64,000 bases of DNA from Calothrix sp. C42_A2020_038 (GCA_015272395.1 JACYLQ010000048.1:124001-188000), one strand, 5' to 3'. Positions 56,280 to 64,000 are shown, counted from the first letter of the stretch. Notes: a model not told the origin generated them from the sequence alone. A program made the numbers and translations.

Positions 56280-56861
56280 TTAAAGGGGGATTAGTTCTGG
56301 ATAATGTTGTAACAATTGGTCGTTAGTAAGCTCATCACCTAACTGCGCGGGAGAAAAATGAACTTGTACTGCTCGGATTTTATTTTTGTAATGTAGACTT
56401 ATCAATGCTTTTAATCCTTCTTTTAACGCTTGAATGTTGGATAAGTCAGTTTCAAGTTCAGGTACTTCTCCTTCAAAAGCTGCCGTTAGCATGACAACAA
56501 CATTGCGTGTTACAGGTACAGATAAGGGTTCGTTGTTGTCTACTGAACTGTAATCAGGTTCACTAAGATAACGTTGGGCAGAGTCGGTAAATAGTTCGTT
56601 AACATAATCTCCGGCTTCACCCTCATTCCAAAATACATCACCTTCGTTAGCTGCCGATGTCCAATATTCATCGTATTGCAGCAAAGTTTCACAAACCCTA
56701 ACAAAGCCCTCACTTGTAGCTTCCATTTCGCCTTCGTTATCAATAACATAGCGAGCGACATCATTCAGTACACCTAAAATTGGTGCAACGTCAGACCCAG
56801 CTAAATGTACAAATATACGGCAAACTACATAACGAGTCTTGCCTAGCATTCTGTTGAACAT
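56280..56861 (-). CDS. DUF1517 family protein
   Basis: The C-terminal half (NVVVMLTAAFEGEVPELETD, then RAVQVHFSPAQLGDELTND and LLQHYPELIPL) matches what I recall of DUF1517, a family shared by cyanobacteria and plastids. It is soluble here, with no membrane helix. I start at the ATG at 56861 (MFNRMLGKTRYVVCRIF) because GAGAGGA lies 6 bases upstream; a GTG at 56882 is possible. Function unknown. It lies 45 bases downstream of the pentapeptide-repeat gene on the same strand, so co-transcription is likely. Confidence 0.7.
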   Translation of the reverse strand: MFNRMLGKTRYVVCRIFVHLAGSDVAPILGVLNDVARYVIDNEGEMEATSEGFVRVCETLLQYDEYWTSAANEGDVFWNEGEAGDYVNELFTDSAQRYLSEPDYSSVDNNEPLSVPVTRNVVVMLTAAFEGEVPELETDLSNIQALKEGLKALISLHYKNKIRAVQVHFSPAQLGDELTNDQLLQHYPELIPL

Positions 56862-56905
56862 AATATTCCTCTCAAGAGACACGAGCTAGAAAGCTTATAT
56901 AAACC

Positions 56906-58474
56906 TCAACTATTCCCTATGTAATTAAAACCTTTGATAAAATCAATTACTCTACTGATAGAAAAAGGTATGCACTTTACAGCCTCATCATATTTATCAT
57001 CGTAAACAGCATCGTTGACATCTGAGCGGTTGATTAGGCGCTTACCGAAGTTAGGATGTTCATGGACTATAAGATTTTGTGAATTTGAATTTGTCAAAAT
57101 TATTTGTGTTGGCGCCTGAAAGAAACTGAGCCGTTGAGTTAGTGCAAGAATATTCTTCACCTGCTTAATTGTATCAGCCTGCTGGAGCGCCTCTTCGAGG
57201 CGTTGATTAAAACTCTGGATACGATGAAATGGAATCGAGGTATCGTTGGATGTATCATCACTTTTCATCATCTCGACCACAGTTAGGAGATTTCGCTGGG
57301 TGTTTTTAGCATCTTGAAATGGCAAAACCACAATACAAGCAGTAGGCAATAATGACTCATCGCTTTCTAATCTAAAAGTAAAAACTGTGCGGCGCCTGGT
57401 AATCTCCATGCTGGGTGGTTGTCTAATTTGGCGATATTGCTGGGCGATTTGGAAGTAAGCACCAGATATCGCAAAGTTAGCTTCGTGGTCGAGTGGTTTA
57501 TCAACGATGATGCAGATAGTTGGCGAAGTCGCGTTAAAAAAGTCGCGCGAACTTTCAGGGGTAAAATATTGGATTATCGAGGAGTCACCTGTAGAACTCA
57601 AGTCAATCCATTCGCACGTTATGCCATCTGTTTTTAATCCAAATCTAGCTGTTGCATAAAGTTTTGCACCTGTGAGGGTTGCACCAGTCAAATCCGCACC
57701 GACCCACTCGACTTTGATTAATTTAGCCTGGGTTAAATTGGCATGAACTAAACTCGCTCCAGCCAGGTTCGCGTTACTGAGATTAGCTCCATTGAGGTTA
57801 GCTCCGCTCAATTTTGCGCCGCTCAAATCTGCCCAGCTTAAATCTGTATCTGTTAAATCTACCCAGCGCATGTTGGCGCCACTAAGATTTGCACCACTCA
57901 AGTTAGACCGACTGAGGTTAGCTTGTCGAAGTTCGGCATCGCGAAGGTTGGCGCCACTTAAGTCGGTGCGCGACAAATCAGTATTAATTAAATTTGCTTG
58001 TTCTAAATTAGCTGCTGTCAAAAAACCGCCTCTAAGGCAAGCATCGCTCAAATTAGCTTGACGAAGATTTGCCTGTCTTAATGTAGCTTCACGTAAATCG
58101 GCATTTTTGAGGTTTGCTTGTAGTAAATCCGCATGACTGAGATTTGCACGAATTAATTCGGTACGAATCAAGGAAGCTTTGCGGAGTATGGCATGACTGA
58201 GGTCGGCACGAATCAGATTCGCGACATTGAGACTAGCACCTTTAAGGTCGGTACCAATTAAATGGGCGCCACTAAGTCTGGCGACATTTAATTTAGCATA
58301 CCTCAAACTCGCAGTATTAAGATTGGCGCCTGATAAATTCACAACACTTAGATTTGCTTGGCTAAGGTTGATACCAATCAGTTTTGCCCCGCTTAAATTA
58401 ACTTCACCGAGGTCAACACCATTAAAATCTCTTACCCCCAAAGCATATTTTTCTAGAAACTCCTCTGCCTTCAT
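56906..58474 (-). CDS. Pentapeptide-repeat protein with C-terminal unknown domain
   Basis: Residues about 17-270 are an almost unbroken series of A(D/N)LSX pentapeptides (for example ANLSGANLSGANM), about 50 repeats, which fold as a right-handed quadrilateral beta helix. The remaining 250 residues (EWIDLSSTGDSSIIQYFTPE, HEANFAISGAYFQIAQQYRQ, SFFQAPTQIILTNS) form a separate domain I cannot name. The cyanobacterial role of such proteins is unknown. It diverges from tyrA, with an 11 bp inverted repeat between the two promoters. Confidence 0.9.
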   Translation of the reverse strand: MKAEEFLEKYALGVRDFNGVDLGEVNLSGAKLIGINLSQANLSVVNLSGANLNTASLRYAKLNVARLSGAHLIGTDLKGASLNVANLIRADLSHAILRKASLIRTELIRANLSHADLLQANLKNADLREATLRQANLRQANLSDACLRGGFLTAANLEQANLINTDLSRTDLSGANLRDAELRQANLSRSNLSGANLSGANMRWVDLTDTDLSWADLSGAKLSGANLNGANLSNANLAGASLVHANLTQAKLIKVEWVGADLTGATLTGAKLYATARFGLKTDGITCEWIDLSSTGDSSIIQYFTPESSRDFFNATSPTICIIVDKPLDHEANFAISGAYFQIAQQYRQIRQPPSMEITRRRTVFTFRLESDESLLPTACIVVLPFQDAKNTQRNLLTVVEMMKSDDTSNDTSIPFHRIQSFNQRLEEALQQADTIKQVKNILALTQRLSFFQAPTQIILTNSNSQNLIVHEHPNFGKRLINRSDVNDAVYDDKYDEAVKCIPFSISRVIDFIKGFNYIGNS

Positions 58475-58510
58475 TCGCGCTACCCCTGATTTGCGTTCGC
58501 TTAGTAAACA

Positions 58511-58568
58511 TTCGTAGTAAGGGTAGGTTTATTGGCTTAGAATAAGCAAATCGTGCGCTTACTACGAA
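58511..58568. promoter_or_regulatory. Inverted repeat in the divergent promoter region
   Basis: TTCGTAGTAAG (58511-58521) and CTTACTACGAA (58558-58568) are perfect inverted copies 36 bases apart, between the starts of the pentapeptide gene (58474, leftward) and tyrA (58585, rightward). It could be an operator or a leader hairpin of tyrA; the sequence alone does not decide. Confidence 0.45.
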
Positions 58569-58584
58569 CGAGCATCTATAAGTT

Positions 58585-59433
58585 ATGAATATTGGTATTT
58601 TTGGACTTGGGCTAATTGGTGGCTCCTTGGGTTTAGATTTACGAGCTTGCGGACATCGTGTTGTTGGTGTGTCGCGACGCGCTTCAACCTGTCAAACAGC
58701 AGTTGCGATTGGCAGTGTTGATCAAGCGTCGGTTGACATCAATATACTCGGTGCCGCAGAGGTGGTATTTATATGTACGCCTCTTGGATTTATTGTGCCC
58801 ACCATACAACAATTGATAACGATATTGCCGAAAACAACAGTTTTAACTGATGTTGGTTCCGTAAAAACACCAATAGTCGAAGCCGCTTCATCACTATGGC
58901 ACAACTTTATCGGTGGACATCCAATGGCAGGAACTGCTGATAGTGGTATCGAAGCAGCTTTAAAAAATTTATTTGTGCAAAGACCATATGTATTAACTCC
59001 AACACCTGCAACACCTACGTCATCGATTGAGGTTGTGTCTGAATTAGTTAAACAATTAGGTTCAAATATTTACTATTGTGCGCCAGAACAACATGACCGC
59101 GCAGTTAGTTGGATTTCTCATTTACCTGTAATGGTAAGTGCATCTTTAATTGCATCATGTATAGAAGAAACTGATGAACAAGTTTTAAAATTAGCATATT
59201 CCCTGGCCAGTTCTGGCTTTAGAGATACCAGCCGTGTTGGTGGTGGGAACCCAGAATTAGGTGTAATGATGGCAAAATATAATCGCGCAGCTTTGTTAAA
59301 GTCACTACAACAATATCGCCACAATCTTGATGAAATAATTAATTTAATTGAACAGGAAAATTGGCAAGACTTAGAAGAAATATTAAAGTTAACTAAACAA
59401 AGGCGCCATAATTTTGTTGATATAATTGGGTGA
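58585..59433 (+). CDS. tyrA: Prephenate/arogenate dehydrogenase
   Basis: Oxidises arogenate (or prephenate) in tyrosine synthesis. It begins with the NADP-binding Rossmann motif GIFGLGLIGGSLGLDLR (residues 3-19). Further TyrA blocks are VVFICTPLGFIVPTI, LTDVGSVKTPIVEAA and FIGGHPMAGTADSG (about residue 112, with the substrate-binding His), followed by the helical dimerisation domain (SWISHLPVMVSASLI, FRDTSRVGGGNPELG). The length of 282 is usual for the cyanobacterial single-domain form, which generally prefers arogenate and NADP. It stands alone, divergent from the pentapeptide gene. Confidence 0.94.
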   Translation: MNIGIFGLGLIGGSLGLDLRACGHRVVGVSRRASTCQTAVAIGSVDQASVDINILGAAEVVFICTPLGFIVPTIQQLITILPKTTVLTDVGSVKTPIVEAASSLWHNFIGGHPMAGTADSGIEAALKNLFVQRPYVLTPTPATPTSSIEVVSELVKQLGSNIYYCAPEQHDRAVSWISHLPVMVSASLIASCIEETDEQVLKLAYSLASSGFRDTSRVGGGNPELGVMMAKYNRAALLKSLQQYRHNLDEIINLIEQENWQDLEEILKLTKQRRHNFVDIIG

Positions 59434-59806
59434 CAATAGACCACAACTTGATACTTCAATAATAATCAACTTTTCTCCTAAGAAGCACCTCCAAAACAGC
59501 ATGTAATATTATTTACTAAACCTATAACTTTCATTTTTTAATTTTCGATTACTAATAGTTGTTGTATATATTCCAATTTTATCTTTATTTGTCTTTTGGA
59601 ATGGGCATCCTTGCCCGTTTTTAATCTGGGGCGGGCAGGGATGCCCACCCCCACAAGAGTTGTTGAGTACGTTTAGGCATAACCACACCTTAACGGACGG
59701 ACACTACTACCGTTACAAAGATTAAAACTACTTAATATTTCGTTACTATAAAGACATCAAGGGACTAATACAGATTCTCTCGATGTCAAAATTAAAGGTA
59801 TATGCC
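59434..59806. other. Spacer between tyrA and the site-2 protease
   Basis: About 370 bases without a gene. It contains one full palindromic repeat (59590-59660). The last 100 bases should contain the promoter for the protease gene. Confidence 0.5.
59590..59660. repeat. Palindromic intergenic repeat (GGGCATCC/TGCCCG), full copy
   Basis: GGAATGGGCATCCTTGCCCG followed by TTTTTAATC, then GCGGGCAGGGATGCCC and CCCACAAGAG. The two arms are inverted copies of each other. The layout matches 44325-44395. Confidence 0.65.
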
Positions 59807-60928
59807 ATGAATGGAACAATTCGCGTAGGCAACCTCTTTAACATTCCTTTTTACATCCACCCATCCTGGTTTTTAATCTTAGGTTTAGTAACTTGGAGTT
59901 ATGGTAGTGGATTAGCAGCGCAATTTCCTTACTTAGGTGGAGGATGGGCAATGCTGCTGGGATTGATGACAGCACTGTTATTATTTGGTTCTGTTGTTGC
60001 TCATGAGTTGGGACACAGTTTCGTTGCCATTCGCCAAGGTATTGACGTTAAGTCGATTACACTCTTTATATTTGGTGGTTTAGCAAGCTTAGAAAAAGAA
60101 TCAAAAACCCCAGCATCAGCTTTTTGGGTAGCGATTGCAGGCCCACTGGTTAGTTTATTGCTATTTGGTATATTTACAGCTATCGGTTTCGGCGCCTCTG
60201 CAAGTGGCCCATTCGCAGCAATTCTTGCCGTGCTAGCTACTGTTAACTTATCATTAGCGTTATTTAATCTAATTCCTGGCTTGCCATTAGACGGCGGAAA
60301 CATATTAAAAACTATCGTCTGGAAAATTACAGGCAATCCTTATAAAGGTATAGCTATTGCAAGTCGAGTTGGGCAAATCTTTGGTTGGGTTGCAGTTGCT
60401 TCTGGTTTACTTCCCCTACTCTTATTCGGCAGTTTTGCTAATTTCTGGAACTTATTAATTGGTTTCTTCTTACTGCAAAATGCTGGTAATGCTTCAAGAG
60501 TCGCTACCTTACAGGAAAAACTAGAAGGATTGACCGCAGCAGATGCAATTACTCCGGATAGTCCAATAGTTAGTGCCAATAAGAGCTTAAGAGAGTTTGC
60601 CGACGAGCAAATCTTAAACGGTCAATATCGTCGCTTCTTAGTAACAGGCGCCGAGGGAGAATTAGTAGGAGCAGTATCAGTAGATAGCTTGCGCGCGATA
60701 CCTACTGCATTATGGTCAGAAACGCAAATCAGCGAAGTAATGCAACCAATAGAAGCATCTATCACTGTACAATCAGATAAATCATTGCTAGATGTAGTAC
60801 AACTACTAGAACAACAAAAGTTATCCGCACTCGCAGTAATTCGTGGTAACGGCGTACTACTCGGAATCTTAGAAAAAGCTTCTATCATCAATTTGCTTCA
60901 GAAAAGAATGCAAGCAAACCCTGCATAA
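59807..60928 (+). CDS. Site-2-type M50 membrane metalloprotease with CBS domains
   Basis: An intramembrane zinc protease of the M50/SREBP group. After a short N-terminus (NGTIRVGNLFNIPFYIHPSW), the membrane part carries HELGH (residues 66-70 from this start) and the second metal motif NLIPGLPLDGG (about 154-164). Five or six hydrophobic helices run to about residue 225. The C-terminal 130 residues are a pair of CBS repeats (AADAITPDSPIVSANKSL, ISEVMQPIEASITVQSDKS), which may sense adenine nucleotides. I use the ATG at 59807 (AAAGGT upstream); an ATG at 59783 adds eight residues. The substrate, often an anti-sigma factor, is unknown. Confidence 0.9.
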   Translation: MNGTIRVGNLFNIPFYIHPSWFLILGLVTWSYGSGLAAQFPYLGGGWAMLLGLMTALLLFGSVVAHELGHSFVAIRQGIDVKSITLFIFGGLASLEKESKTPASAFWVAIAGPLVSLLLFGIFTAIGFGASASGPFAAILAVLATVNLSLALFNLIPGLPLDGGNILKTIVWKITGNPYKGIAIASRVGQIFGWVAVASGLLPLLLFGSFANFWNLLIGFFLLQNAGNASRVATLQEKLEGLTAADAITPDSPIVSANKSLREFADEQILNGQYRRFLVTGAEGELVGAVSVDSLRAIPTALWSETQISEVMQPIEASITVQSDKSLLDVVQLLEQQKLSALAVIRGNGVLLGILEKASIINLLQKRMQANPA

Positions 60929-60938
60929 TTTATATCCC

Positions 60939-60960
60939 GCCTTGGAATCAATTCCAAGGC
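60939..60960. terminator. Perfect hairpin after the M50 protease gene
   Basis: GCCTTGGAAT-CA-ATTCCAAGGC, 11 bases after the stop codon. The stem is perfect but the loop is only two bases, and no T-run follows. Confidence 0.5.
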
Positions 60961-60969
60961 TAATAGCAC

Positions 60970-60989
60970 AAGTCTACTAAAGTAGACTT
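60970..60989. repeat. Palindrome AAGTCTAC-TAAA-GTAGACTT
   Basis: Perfect 8 bp stem with the same word as the inverted repeat at 15936-15976; a T-rich tail (TGATC) is lacking. It follows the hairpin at 60939-60960 by 9 bases. Confidence 0.55.
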
Positions 60990-61008
60990 TGATCAATATA
61001 CATATTGG

Positions 61009-61058
61009 TAGAGACGTGTAAGCTACTTGTGTTTACTCAAGGGTTAATCACGTCTCTA
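61009..61058. repeat. Inverted repeat TAGAGACGTG/CACGTCTCTA
   Basis: A perfect 10 bp inverted repeat around a 30-base loop. Related half-sites (AACGTCTCTA near 2330, ATAGAGACG near 8476) lie in other spacers. Confidence 0.5.
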
Positions 61059-61418
61059 GCATATTTATTAAGGTGCCAGTTGGCTGCATTTAATTTAATG
61101 CAAAGCGTTTTACCAAAACGGGCATAATTTTGTATTTTGAATAGCTAGCGAAAAAATACCAGTGTGTGATATTTTTTATAAGGGTAATATTAATAATCAT
61201 ATCTATTTCCAGATCAAATTATCCTTAGTTAATGTGGTCATTACCGTACCAAAGCGTTTAAATTAACACGATAAAGTTATAAGCTTTATCCTATGAGCGT
61301 TTAATTAATTGTATAAAATTTAATCTTAGCCTAAGTATGTAAACAGCGGGTAAAATTTTAATACCAAGACAAAATTATTTTCTTTAGTAATTAAATTGGA
61401 TAATGTAAATTTTTATCT

Positions 61419-61973
61419 ATGGAAGAAACAGTTCATACAGATTTTTTCAAAAATTTTAAAGTAGTGACAGCAACTGCATCTGCGACAGATCAAGTTCCTG
61501 AAAATGCTGGTATTTATGCGTTTTATCATGCATTTGATTTTTCAGAAAATAAGTTATTTGATGATATAGATAATCGTATAAAAAATACAGTATTTAGAAC
61601 CAAGTTTTCTGAACAAGATAATCGAAGTAAATTTATTGTTGATACTTGTGGTGAACCAGTAGGTTTGTCTGAAAAAATGAAGGCATTTATTCAAGAAGTT
61701 TCTGTGCCCAAAGAACGAAGAATCTTAAAAAGCCTTCTTCTATCATGCAGTATCCTCCAACGCCCAGATTATATTGGTACTGCAAATAACCTTAGAGACA
61801 GATTTATTCAGCATTTGGAACGAGACGACGGTTTTTTTTCAAGGTATGGAAGTTTAAGACCTAACGATGAGTTTTTATTTATTTGTTTTCCTTGCCCTAA
61901 AAATATTTCTAGAGAATTAGAAAGCCTATTGATTCAACTATGTCAGCCTAAGTTCAATGCACAAAGGAGTTAG
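61419..61973 (+). CDS. GIY-YIG-nuclease-like protein with a long insertion
   Basis: The 184-residue protein has the elements of the GIY-YIG fold in order: NAGIYAFYHAF (GIY at 31-33), PDYIGTANNLRDRFIQHL (YIG at 118-120, Arg126/128, His132), Glu168 in RELESLLIQLC, and Asn180 in PKFNAQ. These are the catalytic and structural positions of the family, but the usual GIY-to-YIG gap of about 10-20 residues is 84 here, filled by a charged helical insertion. It is followed after 3 bases by the DGQHR gene, whose ribosome-binding site lies in its last codons, so they are coupled. No GGCGCC site and very AT-rich codons suggest recent transfer. A DNA-cutting role is inferred. Confidence 0.65.
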   Translation: MEETVHTDFFKNFKVVTATASATDQVPENAGIYAFYHAFDFSENKLFDDIDNRIKNTVFRTKFSEQDNRSKFIVDTCGEPVGLSEKMKAFIQEVSVPKERRILKSLLLSCSILQRPDYIGTANNLRDRFIQHLERDDGFFSRYGSLRPNDEFLFICFPCPKNISRELESLLIQLCQPKFNAQRS

Positions 61974-61976
61974 AAT

Positions 61977-63602
61977 ATGGAATTAGATGATCAAACGCCA
62001 GAGATTATTGAATATAAAGCGATTACTGGTAAATTTGGTGATGTTAGATATTTTATTACAACTGTAGATCAAAGTGATGCAGTTGAAAATATTAGATTCG
62101 CTGATGAAATTCAAGGAAGTTGGAGTTTTTCCGAGCGAGTTCAAAGAAAGCTGGATGAAAACAGAGCAAAGACGGAAATATTTTCATATTTAGCCCATAG
62201 TGGAATTCGCTTTTTTAATTCAATCGTAGTTGTTCTTTTGCCAAACTCAAATGACCAAAGAGAGTTTTGGGATTTCGAGGAAGCTACAAGTAAAGGAAAA
62301 CCTATCGAGAAATGGGTTAACTTAAAGCTGTATAAAAACGTGGCTAGAATTGTTATTGATGGTCAGCACAGACTTCTTGCATTAAAAAAATATTGGAATG
62401 TTCATACAGGAAAAGAATCGCTAACCGCTCAAGAAAAAGCAGAAAATTATATTTGTGAAGAAACTTTTGATATCCCAGTTGTTTATTTAGTATTCGGAAA
62501 TTTAGGCAAAGTAGGTTATTCAAACTCAAGTAAAACTGTAAGAGATGATATAATTAAAGCAACTCGCAATATCTTTACAGTTATAAATAAAACAGCAAAG
62601 TCAATTGATAAACAAACTCAACTATTGCTTGATGACAGTAAAATATCAGCATTAATACCAAGAAAACTCTTAGAGGAAGGAGTGCTTGAAGATAAATTTA
62701 TTAAATGGTCTTCTCCAACGAGAAGCTTAAATCAATCAGAGCCTTATTTAACAACTCTAGATTTAGTTAGCCAATGTACTATTGAGTTATTAGCAGATTA
62801 TAAAAAGCAAGCTTTAAATAAATCTTTTAACTCACCAATTGAGCGTAATAAAGCTATAGACGATTATTATGAATCTCATCCTAAACTTCCTGAAATTGGT
62901 ACGAAAGCCTTGCTTAAGTGGTTCTTTACAGAACTACAACCCTTTAAAGATTGGGTATTACGAATTAAGCAATTAGGTATAAATATTCCAAACCAACCGG
63001 AGCAAGCTCAATTAAGCCTAAGCCAAAAATCAGGTATAAAAAACTTACGAAATTCAAATATCTTATATACTATTTTAGGGCAAAAAATTCTTTTTTTCGC
63101 AGTTTCAAAGTTTTTACTTAAGATCGGTTCAGAGTATCGTATCCAAGCAACTCTAGATGCTATATCTCATAGTATTACTCAAATGGATAAAAATAACTTC
63201 TTCAATAGAAATCAGCCTCATTGGAGTAATATTCTAGTACGCCCAAATGATAAATACACCATGATTACTGTAGGTTCCGGAATTGAAAAATGTATAGAAC
63301 TTGTAAAAATTATATTATCTGAATCTTCTGAAGGTGTAAGAGATTTGATTAAACGTACCAAAGAGGATGTAAATAATGATATTAACTGGACTGAAGCTAT
63401 GATTTCAAGTTGGAGAAAAGAATTTCATGTTATACTACCCGAAGTTGTTTCTATAAGTGAGCAGATAAAAGAATCCTCCGAATCAGATGAATCCTTCGCT
63501 GGAGTTAGAGAAGCACTTGATTTGCTTGAAGAAGAAGAAGAAGAAGAAGAAGATAATGAGATTGAAGATAATGAAAATATTTATCAAGAAACAGTCGATT
63601 GA
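61977..63602 (+). CDS. DGQHR-domain (DndB-like) protein
   Basis: 541 residues. The motif VIDGQHRLLALKKYW, with DGQHR at 128-132, defines the DGQHR family that includes DndB, a regulator of DNA phosphorothioation systems, and related proteins in defence loci. The region before it (RFFNSIVVVLLPN, residues 78-90) and after it (IPVVYLVFGNLG, TRNIFTVINKTAKSID) also fits. The C-terminal 25 residues are mostly Glu and Asp. AAGGAG lies 7 bases before the ATG. It is coupled to the GIY-YIG gene and faces a restriction-endonuclease-like gene 18 bases beyond. No dndCDE or ssp genes are visible in the window. Confidence 0.8.
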   Translation: MELDDQTPEIIEYKAITGKFGDVRYFITTVDQSDAVENIRFADEIQGSWSFSERVQRKLDENRAKTEIFSYLAHSGIRFFNSIVVVLLPNSNDQREFWDFEEATSKGKPIEKWVNLKLYKNVARIVIDGQHRLLALKKYWNVHTGKESLTAQEKAENYICEETFDIPVVYLVFGNLGKVGYSNSSKTVRDDIIKATRNIFTVINKTAKSIDKQTQLLLDDSKISALIPRKLLEEGVLEDKFIKWSSPTRSLNQSEPYLTTLDLVSQCTIELLADYKKQALNKSFNSPIERNKAIDDYYESHPKLPEIGTKALLKWFFTELQPFKDWVLRIKQLGINIPNQPEQAQLSLSQKSGIKNLRNSNILYTILGQKILFFAVSKFLLKIGSEYRIQATLDAISHSITQMDKNNFFNRNQPHWSNILVRPNDKYTMITVGSGIEKCIELVKIILSESSEGVRDLIKRTKEDVNNDINWTEAMISSWRKEFHVILPEVVSISEQIKESSESDESFAGVREALDLLEEEEEEEEDNEIEDNENIYQETVD

Positions 63603-63620
63603 CTTTTGCTGTTACTCGAC

Positions 63621-64000
63621 TCATCTCATTGCACCGTTACTAGTAGCAAAGTATTTAGATACCAAATCAGTATTTTGTAGAAGAAGTCGTTTTAACTCAG
63701 TTCCATCAACTACACGGATAGGTACTCCAGTAGCTTTTGGTGCATCGTTGACCCAATCAAGAGCAACAGATGTAAGATTTCCGTCAGTAACTACAAGTGC
63801 TTTATCTATATTTGAATTACTTTTTGCATGAAGAGCTAATTTTCTAAGACTTCGTAAATCAGCACGTGACTCTCGATATAATTTACTTTCGAGAGCATAT
63901 ACATCAAGAGTTTCGGTGCCAAACAGGTCTTGATGACGAAACTTGACAATAGCATGAATGCCATCAAACGAGGATTTCTTGCAGAAACCCAGTTTATGTT
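63621..64000 (-). CDS. PD-(D/E)XK restriction-endonuclease-like protein, C-terminal part (cut by window end)
   Basis: Reading leftward from the window edge there is an open frame of 125 codons ending in TGA at 63623-63621. It contains HAIVKFRHQDLFGTETLDVY, then ALESKLYRESRADLRSLRKL (an ExK at E-S-K), ALVVTDGNLTSVALDWVND, VPIRVVDGTELKRLLL and a final YFATSNGAMR. This order (Asp, ExK, helix, LVVTDG, VVDGTEL) is that of Mrr-like nucleases of restriction systems. The start and N-terminal domain lie outside the window. It converges with the DGQHR gene, 18 bases away, and also lacks the GGCGCC signature. Confidence 0.65.
   Translation of the reverse strand, partial: HKLGFCKKSSFDGIHAIVKFRHQDLFGTETLDVYALESKLYRESRADLRSLRKLALHAKSNSNIDKALVVTDGNLTSVALDWVNDAPKATGVPIRVVDGTELKRLLLQNTDLVSKYFATSNGAMR

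Larger units (their letters stand above)
60929..61418. other. 490-base spacer marking the change to the atypical region
   Basis: Three palindromes lie at 60939-60960, 60970-60989 and 61009-61058, after which the sequence is AT-rich without a gene. The last GGCGCC of the window is at about 60648, upstream of this spacer. Confidence 0.55.

Noticed and set aside
63487-63831. Rightward 114-codon open frame at the end of the DGQHR gene
   Set aside because: Its first third is the acidic tail read in another frame (poly-Lys) and the rest is antisense to the endonuclease-like gene.

Overview
The window is chromosomal DNA of a cyanobacterium, most likely a filamentous nitrogen-fixing one (Nostocales type). 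Photosynthetic and cyanobacteria-specific genes show this: plant-type ferredoxin, PsbY, PAM68, biliverdin reductase, DUF1823, DUF1350, DUF4330 and a TIGR02652-type protein. A short CphA2-type cyanophycin synthetase next to cyanophycinase, and heptanucleotide tandem repeats between genes, point to the filamentous diazotrophs. Base composition is AT-rich. The palindrome GGCGCC occurs about 70 times by eye, where about 4 would be expected, while the usual cyanobacterial HIP1 octamer GCGATCGC was not seen. Genus is not assigned.

Layout. 0-9 kb: DUF4330, a RusA-like resolvase, a degenerate nuclease-fold protein, biliverdin reductase (bvdR), ferredoxin (petF), a SpoIID-type protein, sulfiredoxin and Dps (an oxidative stress pair), an HTH/GrpE-like fusion and a STAS protein. 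9-16 kb: a REC-PP2C phosphatase convergent with the STAS gene, DUF1350, two unknown genes, an Na+/H+ antiporter, a frameshifted DUF2294 gene and an atypical receiver protein. 16-21 kb: the TldD/TldE (PmbA) protease pair and cysS. 21-28 kb: a CobW-type metallochaperone, the type IV pilus cluster pilMNOQ and a sugar-type binding lipoprotein. 29-38 kb: folC, psbY, a gamma carbonic anhydrase, a TIGR02652 protein, a large heptamer repeat, a glyoxalase-fold protein, an M16 protease, map, acyP and DUF1823. 38-45 kb: a GH13 enzyme and cyanophycin metabolism (cphA2, a small conserved gene, cphB). 45-53 kb: a phosphorelay locus of four genes. 53-61 kb: rpsO-PAM68, DAHP synthase, a lipoprotein, DUF1517, a pentapeptide-repeat protein, tyrA and a site-2 protease.

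61.4-64 kb is different. A GIY-YIG-like protein and a DGQHR (DndB-like) protein lie 3 bp apart, facing a truncated PD-(D/E)XK restriction-endonuclease-like gene that runs off the window. This stretch has none of the GGCGCC or CGCGCG words that mark the rest of the window. It reads as an acquired defence or DNA-modification-related cassette and is the best candidate for an undescribed system.

The spacers are rich in repeats: heptamer tandem repeats at four loci, a palindromic family built on GGGCATCC-TTGCCCG, a roughly 300 bp MITE-like element with long imperfect inverted ends, and several recurring hairpins. No tRNA, rRNA, CRISPR array or transposase gene was recognised.
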